Positions 1-11,086 are shown, counted from the first letter of the stretch. The stretch: DNA of 64,000 bases from Epichloe hybrida (GCA_019022495.1 JAFEKR010000005.1:372001-436000), one strand, 5' to 3'. The notes: generated from the letters alone by a model not told the origin. Translations and numbers: made by a program.

Positions 1-1389
1 CCCCGGAGTCGCCCTACGAGCTTTCTGAGGGTGCGGGTGCCGGTGATGTGATTGTCGTCTGCTTCCATCATCAAGTCTAGCTTCGGACTGATGAGTCTGC
101 ACACTTGCACTCCGGGTTTTCTAGTATATGTAAATGCGTCTGCTCCGGGATGGCACGCCGTATATCTTTGCCTGGCAATTTTCATTCTTTGCTATTCAAC
201 CCCCCCCTCCCCCCTCTTCCCAGCTCAGTCCATCATGACGAAGTTCTCATGTCAGCCATCGCCGACCCAGCGAAACCAAGCACAACCACTTCGGGCGCCA
301 CATGGCCAGCATTCCCAAGCTGCTTCAGCACCAACCGTCGGATTGATATTACGCGCCCTCAGCTATCTCGTGTTGTCTCGTCCACCAGAACACGTGTCCG
401 GCGCAGGCATGCTTTGTCGTCGATGCTGTCTCGGCCAGGAAAGTCTCTCCCCCATGCCGTCATGCCATCGCGAAGATCAACGGTGGAGAGCTCTGATCAA
501 ACTGCGGCTAGGCTCCGGGGACCCCTACTAGTCGAGTCTTGACTGACAGAGTCTGGGTGCAAGGACAACCAGCATCGGCGTCAAAATGTCAACGACAACC
601 AACTGCTCACGGCTCGCGGCTCGCGGCTCACGGCTCACGGGCGGGTCAAACACGGCGTGTATCAGCAGGCCTGGTGCGTAAAACAACGGCTACATAATTT
701 ATGTAGTAGAACGGAATGTGGATTGCGTTATTCGCCAACCATCGGCCACTAGCGAACTCCCTTGCCTGGCTAGTCCTGGAGAGTCTCGTCAGCCGAGGAA
801 TTTGTAGCTTGTTGCTTGTTGCATGGAGAATTCTCCCTCCTGCCCTTGAATCCTGAATCCTGCAAGAGCTGTTTGCGCTCACAACTTTCCAAGAGAGCTC
901 ATTGCTCATTGTTCTGTGATTGCCAACTGCAACTGCTACTGCTACTGCTTTCGCAACTGCAACCCCTGAATCCAGGAACCCGCGTTGGTCATCGTCGCGT
1001 TGAACAGCAACAGCAACAGCCAACCAAGTTGCAGGAAACCGCCCATCTCTCCGCAACTTGTGAGTGCGAATGAAATAAGCAGGAACGACCGTGCTCGACG
1101 AAACCGCCGAATTTTTTTAAATTCGCCCATCTTCTCCCGGTGGACCGTGCTTTGGCTTTGCATGTGATAAACCAGGCTGAACACAACAAAAACATCCCGC
1201 GTCATCTCCTACATCTTGTATCTTGTTTCCTGAGGAATTACATACTGCATCAACAAACTCAGATCGTCCCGTCCACCGCGCGGTAGCACGAAGCTCCTAG
1301 ACCACGTCGCACACACGAAAACACAAGCCCGTTTCCTACTCCTAATATCGTTTGATCATTTCATCCTCTCATACAGCCGGCTCGACAAG
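1..1389. other. gene-free stretch upstream of the small secreted protein
   Basis: No convincing gene is visible. There is a GC-rich minisatellite of CGGCTC(A/G) units near 608-642 and a run of imperfect CAACTG/CTACTG units near 925-965. The open frames in the first 550 bases show no family signature or coding-like composition. The last few hundred bases before 1390 are C/T-rich and are probably promoter and leader of the next gene. Confidence 0.5.
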
Positions 1390-1875
1390 ATGATGCCCGG
1401 GCTCTTCTGTGCCGTGGCGGCTGCACTCGGGTTCGCGAACCTGGGCCGGGCGTTGCCGACCGTCTCCGTCACTGCGAACTCGACCGGCATCTCGTGGCAC
1501 CCATCCGGCGACACCGTGTCTACATGCGACGCTCCGACTTTTCAGAGATGGCCGAGCATCGATGCCGCGAATTGGCGGGAGTGCGCCAGCCTCTACAGCT
1601 CTTGGACTTCGCAGACTGGGACCTTTGACCTCGGCAACGTGGATGCCACTGGCTTTATTCCCGTTCTGCAAACAGAGGACTGCACCCTCGGAATCCAGCC
1701 TCGAGATCCGTCCAAGGGCCCCTTCACCATTGGCGACAAGGACCTAAAGACGCTGTTGGGCACCAGTCTTCGGGATTACTCGGCGGGGACCGCGCTGGGG
1801 GTCAAGGGCGTTGTCAAATGCGCCGCCGCAGAGGGGAGCAAAGCTGATGTGAATTGGCGAATTTCCAAGTCATAG
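1390..1875 (+). CDS. small secreted Hce2-like (Ecp2/necrosis-inducing-factor fold) protein
   Basis: A 161-residue intronless protein. Residues 1-21 form a signal peptide: a hydrophobic core, then cleavage near GRA|LP. The mature part has four cysteines (C46, C65, C98, C144). Its layout fits the Hce2 domain: Cys, a DAPTF-like segment, a Trp-Arg-Glu-Cys helix, Asp-Cys in the middle, an IGDKDL segment, a late Val-Lys-Cys and a final Val-Asn-Trp strand. Proteins with this domain (Cladosporium Ecp2 and relatives) are secreted, and some are effectors; whether this one acts on a host is unknown. The start is the first of two adjacent ATGs (1390, 1393). A plain secreted cysteine protein of unknown role is the alternative. 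Confidence 0.75.
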   Translation: MMPGLFCAVAAALGFANLGRALPTVSVTANSTGISWHPSGDTVSTCDAPTFQRWPSIDAANWRECASLYSSWTSQTGTFDLGNVDATGFIPVLQTEDCTLGIQPRDPSKGPFTIGDKDLKTLLGTSLRDYSAGTALGVKGVVKCAAAEGSKADVNWRISKS

Positions 1876-3286
1876 GTTGGCAAACGATTATTGACGCCAT
1901 GCAAACACGCTTCGCCGGTCAGACGACGTGTGAAGAAATATTCTGGTTGAAATTGCGAGTGACGAAGTTGGCGTAGCGTTTGTCCTTGCGTGGCAGATGC
2001 TTTGCTCGTGGCTCAGAGATGTTGACGGGAAATGTAACTTGAGGGGAAGAAGACACGCTGTTTGGAATCTGTCTGGTTGGGGCCAGCATGTTGTATTACT
2101 ACTACGAGCTGTTATAGATTAGCCATGGTATCGTCAATTTCGCATGATCGCAGGAAGTGATTGATACAACTTGCCTTGAATGTCATTGAACCGTCCCAAC
2201 TTGACAGAATCAACATGATGTGCTTCAAGGTTGGCGCTCTTTTCTCCAACATTGTCCGTGATAGCCCCCTTGTCCAACCTCTTTCATCACTTCTCTCTCG
2301 CATCCAGCCGCTGCTCGAGCACCATTAGTTTTCTCTCGTAATGGTACGTGGTGGTCCATCTGGTACGATTGTGTTGTCGAGCCGGACATGGGATCAACAG
2401 CATCACACTTGTGCGAGAATGAGCTTCGTCCCATGTGGCCAATGCCATCAGATCCGGATTCCTCCATGGTGCGATTTCTACTTGTACGAAAGGAGAGGGG
2501 GGGGGGGGGTGAAGGCGCAATTTAACCCAGCGCGGACTCGATCCAAATACTGAACCGGACCGATTCCCCCGAAAGTTGAATTCTCCTCCATGGGGCACGA
2601 TGGCCCCGTGAGAGTTTCAAGTGGCGCCGCTAGATGACTTGCGGCGGAATATACATGGAATAAGCCCCGACTCAATGCCTGCCTTGGCTGGTGTGTGTGG
2701 TTTACATGTAGAGTTGATTCGCCTCGACAGCCGGGTCGGCGCATTTACGGGGCCCCCGGGTCCCCTTCCTGGGAAGATGATGGCGTCTGGCACGAAGTAA
2801 TGAGGGGAGGCGATCAAAAGTAAAGATGGCGGGAGTTTTTTTTGGGTTGTTGGTACAGGACACCCCCTGATTTATTTCATAATAGGGGGGATTAAGCGAA
2901 TCGGCTAAGCGAAGCTAGATTATCACACTAGGATAACTCCTGGATGAGTGACTGACTACCTAGATTCCCTTTTACTTTATGTAGGAAATTATATATCTTC
3001 CTTATCTCTCGAAAATCATCTAGGGATTATAGGTCACTTATGTATAGCTAATTATCGCTATGAGAGAGGAACGAAAAGTGGGGCGTGTACGGATCCGAAG
3101 GTTTGTAAAATAAATTGGGGGGAAGTTGTATTGTCAAGAAAAATGGAGCCGCGAGGACCCCCAGTCCGGCATCGCAAGACTGTGAATTTGCTCTATAAAA
3201 GTTTTTGATCTCACAGAAAGGACGGGCTCCGTCTGGCTTCCATCATAATCTCTCATCTCATTCAATTCACGCAGACGAACGCACAG
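1876..3286. other. intergenic region with a short AT-rich patch
   Basis: No gene is supported. A G-homopolymer lies near 2497-2508. From about 2860 to 3130 the base composition drops to AT-rich, beginning near GGGGGGATTAAGCG at 2885. This looks like a small decayed repeat fragment, but no terminal repeats or target duplication were found. The last 90 bases are the ade2 promoter. Confidence 0.45.
3194..3200 (+). promoter_or_regulatory. possible TATA box of ade2
   Basis: TATAAAA lies 87 bases before the ade2 start codon, a plausible core-promoter position. This rests on sequence alone. Confidence 0.35.
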
Positions 3287-5276
3287 ATGAGCTCCAAGCC
3301 CACCGTCGTCGGCCTCCTTGGAGGCGGGCAATTAGGCCGGATGCTCTGCGAGGCCGGAGCGCCTCTCAACATGCAGATAGCCGTACTCGACGAAGAAAAA
3401 TGCCCGGCCAAGCAGATCAACAGCAACGAATTCCATGTTGCGGGCTCTTTCAAAGATGCCGCCAAGATCAAGGAACTCGCCTCCAACTGCGACGTCCTCA
3501 CTGTCGAGATTGAGCACATTGACACGCAGGTTCTGGAGGAAATCGACACCCATGGAGTGCAGGTTCGCAACGCAGATGGCACCACGTCCCAAAAGAAGGT
3601 CGCCATTCATCCATCATGGAAGACTCTCCGCCTTGTTCAGAACAAGTACGAGCAGAAAGAGTACTTGAAGAAACAGGGCATTCCCATTGCCGAGCAAATG
3701 GCAATCGAGTCGGGAGACGCTATGCTCGCTTCAATGCAGGAGGCCTCCAAGAAGTTCGGCTTTCCCTGGATGCTGAAAGCCCGAAAGGACTCCTATGATG
3801 GCCGCGGAAACTTCAAGGTCTCGAGCGAGGCGGATGCAAAGCAGGCGTGGCAAGAATTTCGCAACTTGTCGTGCTATGCCGAGAAGTGGGTTCCCTTTGA
3901 GCTAGAGCTTGCTGCCATGGTCATTCGGGCGGAAGACGATGCTGGAAACCTGAAGCGCGTCATTCCTTATCCTGTCGTTGAGACGGTGCACGAAGAAAAC
4001 ATCTGCTCCAAGGTTTTCATGCCTCCCCGCAACGTCCACGAGGACGTGCGCAGGAAGGCGCAGAAGGTGGCTACCTCGGTGGTCGAAAAGCTCTGGGGAA
4101 GAGGTGTCTTTGCCGTCGAGCTTTTCTTGACAAAGGAGGGTGACATCATATTCAACGAGTGTGCGCCAAGACCGCACAACAGTGGGCACGCGTCCATCGA
4201 GTCCATTCCTTACATGTAGGTTTGAAGTCATCCCGAGTCCTTGCTTCCAATTGCTGCTAACTGGTCCAAGGTCTCAGTTCAAAGCACAACTCACAGCCAT
4301 CTTGGATGAGCCTCTGCCAGAGCACCTGCAACCCCATGTCTCATCCAGCATCATGATCAATATCCTAGGTGGTGCCAAACCGGACTCCCACCTGGCCCTC
4401 GTGGAAAAGGCCAAGTCCATGTATGGCGAAAAGACAGCAGTCTATGTCCATCTCTACGGCAAGGAACCCAAGCCCAGTCGCAAGATTGGCCACATTACCG
4501 TGACAGGATTCGGATCCATCGCCGACCTGGAAAGATTTGCTCGGCCGCTGCTGGAATTGACGGACAGTGTTCGTCAAGAGTGTCTCCAGGCATCAAGTAA
4601 GCCCTTGCGTCCGGAGACCGGCCCTGCTACAGCTGCGGCAAAGTTCAAACGGCCCCAAGGCACGCCGCTGGTCTTGGTCACCATGGGCTCCGATTCGGAC
4701 CTGCCGGTCCTCAAGGCTGGCATCGACATTCTGAATCAGTTCGGCGTACCATGGGAAGTGGACATAACTTCTGCGCACAGAACGCCAGACAAGATGGCAC
4801 AAAGGGCCAGAGAAGCCGCAGATCGTGGTCTCAAAGTCATCATTGCTGCCGCTGGAGGCGCCGCTCACCTGCCGGGCATGTTGGCTGCCTACACCCCATT
4901 GCCAGTCATCGGCGTGCCTGTCAAGGCAACACACCTGGATGGCTATGACTCTTTATTGAGCATTGTCCAAATGCCTGTACGTAAATTCTCACTGTTTCCA
5001 TTCTATCCTCCCCAGTGTCCCCCCCCCCCCATGAGGTGCATTGGCGATGTTTTGACCAACTCCATTTAGCGAGGTGTGCCCACCGCCACCGTGGCGATCA
5101 ACAACTCGACCAACGCTGCGTTGCTGGCCATCCGATTCCTCGGCGCATTCATGCCTGAACTGCTGCAGAAAATGAAGGATTACCAGCTAGAAATGGAGCA
5201 GCAGGTCCAGGACAAAGCGAACACTTTGCGGGAGATTGACGTGGAGGCGTATTTGGAAAAGATGGGCAAGATATGA
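3287..5276 (+). CDS. ade2: phosphoribosylaminoimidazole carboxylase (PurK-PurE fusion), three exons
   Basis: Exons 3287-4215, 4271-4976 and 5070-5276 encode 613 residues. Both introns are GT-AG (55 and 93 nt); the first has a TGCTAAC branch point. Joining restores [14 protein letters not shown] and [15 protein letters not shown], which match the family. Residues 1 to about 400 are the PurK-like ATP-grasp part: GGGQLGRML at the N-terminus, a [12 protein letters not shown] loop, [12 protein letters not shown]. About 440-605 is PurE, with the MGSDSDLP and SAHRTP signatures and [11 protein letters not shown]. The enzyme carboxylates AIR to CAIR in purine synthesis in the cytosol; ade2 loss gives red colonies in yeasts. 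Length fits filamentous fungal homologues (yeast 571). Nothing appears broken. Confidence 0.96.
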
Positions 5277-5644
5277 CCCGAGTAAATAGTACATAATTTG
5301 TAAGTAAATAGAAATTCGACAAGAAAATGTATAAAGCCCTCACGGTACAAACACTTTTATGTGGAACAAAAAAAAGAACAGAAAGCTGAGTGTGAACGCT
5401 TGGCTCAGGCAGGATAGACATAGTCACTCCTAGGCAGACGATGGCTAGGAATTAATGCGTGAAGGTTTCTTGAGTCGGGGGCACGAGCCGCGAGGCACGG
5501 GGCATGCATAATAATAGAGCGCTCGTCTTCTGTTTGAAGCAAAGCCAGCTTCAGGAATAGTCTACATGTCAGGAAGAGCTCCCTGAAGCATTGGATATGT
5601 GGGCGAGGGGCGCGCATTGACTAGGATGAGACATCGGTGGAGAC
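5277..5644. other. ade2 3' region
   Basis: No gene seen. This is AT-rich 3' flank (ATAAAG near 5331) running into the AT-rich repeat block that starts near 5645. Confidence 0.5.
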
Positions 5645-7620
5645 GAATATATTAGAAGTACCTCCGTAGACTAGTTATTACTATAGCGCACTATGTACCC
5701 TTTAGGTATAAAAGTTAGCTATTATCTGCACCTCTGATTAATTAAATTAAATACTTTTTATTACTTATTTACACCCTTACCTAATAGTTATAAGCCTAGG
5801 TAGCTTCTATTACTAAATTTATTATTATCTTTAAGGTTATTAAGCTCTATTAGATTAATTAAATTAACGCTTACTAATATTATAAGATAAACGCCTTTAT
5901 TATATTAATTAATAGTTAATTAATATATCCTACGCTTCCCTTATATAGTATGTTCCTCTTTAATATATTTAAAGAAACTTTAAATATAGTATTATTATTA
6001 GAGAAGGACTAGATTAAGTGGTTTATATAGATTAAGAATTACACGGAATCCTATAGGGTCTAGGAGTATATTAACCTAAATAAGGTTAAATTACTTAAAG
6101 AACTTGTAATACCTGTGTACTTATAGAGGGGTTAGAGACTAGAGATTATAAAGAATAACCCTAATGCTCTTAAGGATTAGAAGCTAGTATATAAAGATAT
6201 AAAGGATTACTTTAATTTTAAATATAAGGAGCTTTAATTTAAGCTTATAAAGTATTATAATCTAGCTAAATAAATACTAAAGATTAGGGAATATATTTAT
6301 AAGACCCTTTTAAAGAATATTTAAAATTCCCTTAACTTTAATACTAAGGTTAAGGAGAAGGAGTCTATTTAATATTATATCTAAAGGATACTCTTACTTC
6401 TTTATAAGTAGTATAAGCTAAATATAAAGAAAATACTAATTCTTATAGAGAACTATTTAAATAATTATTTATAAGCTAAAGGTACCTATAATTAGTATAA
6501 GTAAGCTATAATAATTAAAGTACTTTAGAGAAATTATCTAGACCTAGGGACTTAATAGACTAAAGAGATAATGCTATATAAGTTTATTACGCCTTTTTAA
6601 AGTAAATATAAGTTATTTTAGAAGAAGTAAAATAACCTGCTTAATAAAGGGATGAAAATAAGCTTAATTAAAGCTATTACTAAGTTTAAAAGGGACTATA
6701 AGGCCTTGCTAAAGGAACTAAAGACTGCTAATGCTCTTATAAGTAATAGATTAAATAATTTAATAAAGCTAGAGAGGCCTAAGTGCCCTGGATATATAAA
6801 TTATAACATAAAGAATACCTTAAAATAGTAGGAATCCTATAATTTATTTAAGGCTCTTTATAAGCTAGAAGCTGCTCTAAAGAACTAGGAAGTTAGGAAG
6901 AACTCTAAAGAGAATATTAAGAAGTATCTTAAGGCTAACCTATAGGATAAATTAAAGGCTATAAATTAGAAGCTAGAGAAGAAGGGTAATAAGATTATTA
7001 TGCCTTTATAAAACCCTATAAATAACTTAGTAGCTATTACTCTAGGTAAAAAGTTAGCTAATATATTATTATTTATACGCTTTGAATATATAGAATTATT
7101 AAAGGAAAGCGTAAATTTATTAAATACTAGGAATAACTTAGAATTAAGAAGGAATATAGTCCTCTATAACTCTAGAGTAAATGTTTATATCTTTAATAAT
7201 ATCTAATAGTTTAAATAATCTGAATTTAATAAGAATATAGTAATAGAGGTTAAGGCTAGCGGCATAATCTATATAGCTTTAGGTTAAGGGCCTATAAGTA
7301 TATCTGTTATAGATCCTCTATTGCAAAGAGCAAGAACTATTGTATTAGAGTTAGCTTTATTTATTCCTGAATTCTATGTTAATCTAGTATTAGTGATAAT
7401 TATAATAAAGGTAGGTATCTTCTAGAATTAAAAGAAGGGATTTCTTTATAAAGGAAATTAGCCTATAGCTAGGGTATATAATATTAATAAGCTTTATATA
7501 CTTTTAAGGCTATTAGAAGACCTAAAAGAGGCTAACGCTATATTAAGCAGAGCTCCTAGGCTACCTATAAGAGGAGATGTAAATCTCTAGTATTATAGAA
7601 GTGGTTATCTAGGTAAAAGG
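5645..7620 (+). mobile_element. RIP-ruined Ty1/Copia gag-protease relic
   Basis: A roughly 2-kb AT-rich island with sharp edges against GC-rich flanks. Read on the plus strand, it keeps the pattern of a Copia-type gag followed by a protease region near 7150-7200, but it is riddled with stops, mostly TAG and TAA. TAG falls where Gln or Trp codons would be expected, the usual result of C-to-T change at CpA. A Lys/Glu-rich stretch follows gag. No LTRs, integrase or reverse transcriptase are visible, so this is a 5' fragment. Family assignment rests on the general gag-protease layout and is less certain than the decay itself. Confidence 0.7.
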
Positions 7621-8191
7621 GCTGTCCATGGCCCTTTGCCGGATGGTCCCGGGGCGTCCGACGGAAGAACCATGATCCATTACCGCCGTCAGTTGCCGTC
7701 AGTTGCCGTCAGTTGCCGTCAGTGCTGTCAGTGCTGTCAGTGCCTTGTCACACAGGTGCCGCCTCTTGGCCCCGTGTGGCTCCGTGTCCACAATGGCAGG
7801 CACATTACGGGCACACACGCCTCGTTCGTGTTTGTTTTCATGGCGCCACGCCCCGCCACGCCCCGCCACGCACGCACCGCCTCGTGTAAGCTGTACATGT
7901 ATGTAAGCTCAGAGCTTATTATAGGCTGTGGTCCGTACCGTAAGCTGGGAACGCATTTATCCATGCACATATCTCGGACGCACCCCCTTTCCCAGATATC
8001 CTCGACATCCTCGACATTCTTCCCGCCGACATACCCTTGCGCACGACGTGGCGAGAAGCTGGCGCTCCCCCATCGCATCAACATCATCTCACAAGTCGCC
8101 CACAAGTCGCCCGCAAACCAGGTGTCGCCTTTGAACAACCACCGCGTCACCGCCACATCCCGCCCTCAGACCCTCATCGGCGCAAACCACG

Positions 8192-8223
<32 letters not shown>

Positions 8224-8253
8224 CCCGGGGTCTTCACCACCACCACCACAATC
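7621..8253. other. promoter and leader of the 97-residue protein gene
   Basis: GC-rich DNA resumes abruptly at about 7620. It holds short repeats: GTTGCCGTCA units near 7685-7722, GTGCTGTCA units at 7721-7740 and CGCCACGCCC units near 7850-7875. A C/T-rich leader with a CAA run leads to the start codon. The upstream frame is open back to 7636, but its composition is repeat-like. Confidence 0.45.
8191..8223 (+). repeat. (CAA)n microsatellite in the leader
   Basis: About eleven CAA units directly before the chosen start codon of the 97-residue protein, followed by a short CAC run at 8237-8248. Confidence 0.85.
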
Positions 8254-8547
8254 ATGTCTCTCAAATCAGAAGCAACCTACTACCTGGTGCCGAACCTGCG
8301 CGCCCTGGACCCCTCGGCGCACGAAGTCGACCCCAAATCGCACACCTGGGTGCAGCCGATTGACATCGACGATGACGATCTCATGTTCGGCGGCAAGTCT
8401 CTGAGCGCATGGCACGAGGAGGACAGGCGGAGACTGAGCAGCGGCAGCAGTGACGACGGCCGCAACCACCACAGTCAGGACGAAGAGAGGAGGGGCCGCG
8501 AGCGCGTGCGACGCCACGACGCTGTCCCCAGGAGCCATCAGAAGTGA
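8254..8547 (+). CDS. hypothetical small charged protein, 97 residues
   Basis: I do not recognise this family. The start at 8254 has a good context (ACAATC-ATG-TC) and lies just after the CAA-rich leader. The frame is open further upstream to 7636, but that part is repeat-derived. The protein opens with SEATYYLVPNLRALDP and then has an acidic patch (IDIDDDD, residues 37-42) followed by LMFGGKSLSAW. It ends in a hydrophilic, Arg/Glu/His-rich tail from about residue 56 that is probably disordered. There is no signal peptide or membrane segment. The ordered-looking N-terminal 55 residues are the reason for calling it a gene. It could be cytosolic or nuclear; no function is proposed. Confidence 0.55.
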   Translation: MSLKSEATYYLVPNLRALDPSAHEVDPKSHTWVQPIDIDDDDLMFGGKSLSAWHEEDRRRLSSGSSDDGRNHHSQDEERRGRERVRRHDAVPRSHQK

Positions 8548-9877
8548 AGCTGCTCACACGACGTACCTCTTTCCCTCATCCAGCATGCCACGTACACGAC
8601 AACAAGCCTTCACGACCGTCATCGACTCTCAAATTATACCCTTCCCTCCCCCTTCCCTGCCTCCTTCATTCACACTACCAAACCGAATACTCATAGAACT
8701 GGAGTCACCACCACCACGGCGTTTTATACGGGTATTTCTGAACAGGCGGCCCATTTCGAATTCGGCAATGTCATCATCTTCCTGGACAGCACCATGATTT
8801 CAATTTTTTTATAAATCCCTTCTTAATATTTCTCCATGACTTACAAGGGGGACATGTACCTAGAAGGAAACCAGTTTGTTTAAACCCGCATTCCACCTCC
8901 CCTGCGCGCAAAACAAGGGGGATCGGAAACTACACATAGATGGTCTCAAAGACAAGGCCGGGCTTACAACATTACCCCGCCCGGCCGCTGAATGGCAGAA
9001 ATACCATGATAAGAATGCATTTCTCACGGCCTAGTCCGTGCAATCGATGCGTGCCCGTCGTGAGCTGTCCACCTAAACGCGCGCATGGAAAAATGCCCAT
9101 GACACGGGAATGTGGGCATGACGTGCGCCACGTTTCCTTGCAAATTGCTCTAATCAAGGGAAGCACGTGGCCGTGGCCGTGGCGTCCTGAACTCTGATGA
9201 AAGTTGTTTTCTATTTTGCAGGTGGGTCTCCCCGACACTAGTTGGGTCGAAACTCTAGCTTGAAGATTATATGAACATGGAGGAGGAGGAGGAGGCAAGC
9301 CATCTCCAACTCACTCGAATGACGCGAACAATAGACAATGGCGGACAGACAACAGCCCCGGCGCCAAAATCCTTCCCGCCAAGCTAAGCGCTGCTTGGAC
9401 GGCGGGAGCTGGAAAAGTACGAGGGACGATGAAGAGGGCATGTGTGGGCAATCAATCGCATAAGCTTTGGCACGACAAGATTTCCACGACTCGCCGGGAA
9501 GCCCAGTTCCACAAAACCTGGCTGTTGTGAACTTAGTTTCCTTCTGACTAGGCCGAGAGAGTTTTGTTGGCCACTTTGGCGTGACCTTTTCACGGAATGA
9601 CTGCATCCTAGAGGTAGAGTGCGCCCTTCTTTTCGCACTTGCCGAGCAGTAAAGTTGAGAAACGACCTCAAGGTTTGAAACTCTGGGAACGAACGAAACT
9701 TATTCACACGAGGTAGTCTATAAATTGGAAGCCGTAAGGGGTTATTATTTGTTCTCGTGTCTTTTTTTTTCCCCACCTCCCCTCTTCAACAAAGTACGAG
9801 CCGGCGTTCACTTACCTGGACCTCACAAACCGACAACCAACCCACCCTCACGTCACCAGCAAGAGTCTCCTCCGGCC
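8548..9877. other. intergenic region
   Basis: No gene supported on either strand. It holds the 3' flank of the 97-residue gene, a short GGAGGAGGA run near 9278-9296, and the promoter of the tandem-repeat protein gene, with a T/C-rich tract at 9759-9787. Confidence 0.45.
9719..9725 (+). promoter_or_regulatory. possible TATA box of the tandem-repeat secreted protein gene
   Basis: TATAAAT lies 159 bases before the chosen start codon and upstream of a pyrimidine-rich tract, a common fungal promoter arrangement. Sequence evidence only. Confidence 0.35.
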
Positions 9878-11086
9878 ATGAAGGTCATCACCATCATTGC
9901 CGCCGCGGTCGCCGCCTCTATGAGCAGCGCACGCCCCGTGTCTCGTCCCGGCGACAAAGTTCGCATCCCACATGTCGATGACACCGTCGTCCTGGCCCGG
10001 AGCCCGAGCCCCAACCCTCGCTTCTATTCCAACAAGAATAAGCAAGCTTGGAGGCTCGACCTGTCTGACTGCCGGGGCGGAAACCGTTCCGACGTCCTCA
10101 CGTCCGACATGCTGCGCGTCACGCCCGTTCGTGTCTCCCCAGACGCCCGGGATGTCAAGGGTGTATACGACGAGCTCACCGAGCTCACGCAGCTCGAGGG
10201 CACTTCCACCTGGCTGTACATGCCCGGCGAGCCCCTTTCGCGTCCCGGCCTGAGTAAACGTGGCGGAGAGACCGACAAGCCTACGATCTCTCCCCGCGGC
10301 ATGCCTGATCGCTCTCACATGAGCCATTGGTTCGACGTCGGCGGCTTCGTCAAGCTCTTGAAGAAATTGCACCTATACCGCGAAAAGCCCAATAAACCCA
10401 CGCTCCCTCCCCACGGCATGCCTGATCGCTCTCGCATGAGCCATTGGTTCGACGTCGGCGGCTTCGTCAAGCTCTTGAAGAAATTGCACATATACCGCGA
10501 AAAGCCCAATATACCTACAATCCCTCCCCACGGCATGCCTGATCGCTCTCACATGGGCCATCGTTTTGATGCCAAACCGCCTATGATCCCTCCCCACGGC
10601 ATGCCTAATCGCTCTCACATGAGCCACCGTTTCGACGCCGAACCGCCTATGATCCCTCCCCACGGTATGCCTGATCGCTCTCACATGAGCCACCGTTTCG
10701 ACGCCAAACCGCCTACGATCCCTCCCCATGGCATGCCTGATCGCTCTCACATGAGCCATCGTTCCGAAGAAGGCGGGTGGTTCGTCGAACCCTCTAAGAA
10801 ACTGCACCTGCCCCGCCAGCAGTGGGACAACATGATCGAGCTTCGACGTAAAAACGGCGGAGACGTCTCCTCAATGTTTGCCCGCAGAAGCAACTCCCCC
10901 GAAGCACCTGGTCTGGCCACGAGCAGCGTCGATACTGCATCTCCTGCGCCCCGAATGGAACCTATCAAGAAATGTCTCGAGTGCACTAGCACGCTCTGCT
11001 TCATGAGTCCATGCCAATCTTCTCCCGTAAACGTTGTGGATGAGCTCGAGAAGCGTGCACAGGAGGAAAAGGTCAAGAAACAGTAG
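9878..11086 (+). CDS. secreted protein with tandemly repeated middle region; unrecognised family
   Basis: 402 residues without an intron. The start at 9878 is chosen because residues 1-18 then form a clean signal peptide (hydrophobic IIAAAVAAS, cleavage near SSA|RP); the frame extends upstream to 9725. Residues 19-128 are unique and end at a dibasic Lys-Arg (127-128). Residues 141-294 hold six copies of GMPDRSHMSH: the first three are 39 residues apart, the last four 22 apart. The 39-residue spacers carry FVKLLKKLH, a cationic amphipathic stretch. Near the C-terminus are four cysteines (366, 369, 374, 379), then a Lys/Glu-rich end. The layout (signal, dibasic site, repeats) recalls fungal precursor proteins cut by Kex2, but the repeats lack Lys-Arg between them, so a repeat-bearing wall protein or effector is equally possible. 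Confidence 0.75.
   Translation: MKVITIIAAAVAASMSSARPVSRPGDKVRIPHVDDTVVLARSPSPNPRFYSNKNKQAWRLDLSDCRGGNRSDVLTSDMLRVTPVRVSPDARDVKGVYDELTELTQLEGTSTWLYMPGEPLSRPGLSKRGGETDKPTISPRGMPDRSHMSHWFDVGGFVKLLKKLHLYREKPNKPTLPPHGMPDRSRMSHWFDVGGFVKLLKKLHIYREKPNIPTIPPHGMPDRSHMGHRFDAKPPMIPPHGMPNRSHMSHRFDAEPPMIPPHGMPDRSHMSHRFDAKPPTIPPHGMPDRSHMSHRSEEGGWFVEPSKKLHLPRQQWDNMIELRRKNGGDVSSMFARRSNSPEAPGLATSSVDTASPAPRMEPIKKCLECTSTLCFMSPCQSSPVNVVDELEKRAQEEKVKKQ
10298..10759 (+). repeat. in-frame coding tandem repeats
   Basis: Six copies of a unit encoding GMPDRSHMSH or a near variant. Two long units of 117 bases are almost identical at DNA level, including synonymous sites. Three shorter 66-base intervals follow. The near-identity of the DNA points to recent unequal exchange or slippage inside the gene. 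Confidence 0.93.

Noticed and set aside
85..115. CTGATGAGTC resembling a hammerhead ribozyme core
   Set aside because: No GAAA partner segment or third stem could be placed; the match is short and likely chance.
7636..8253. Upstream in-frame extension of the 97-residue protein
   Set aside because: It consists of short DNA repeats and Gln/Thr runs from microsatellites; the ATG at 8254 has the better context.
10298..10759. Possible CRISPR-like direct repeats
   Set aside because: The units are in-frame protein repeats in a eukaryotic gene, with no unique spacers.
10373..10807. Antisense open frame with His/Arg-rich repeats
   Set aside because: It is the shadow of the tandem repeats of the plus-strand secreted protein gene.
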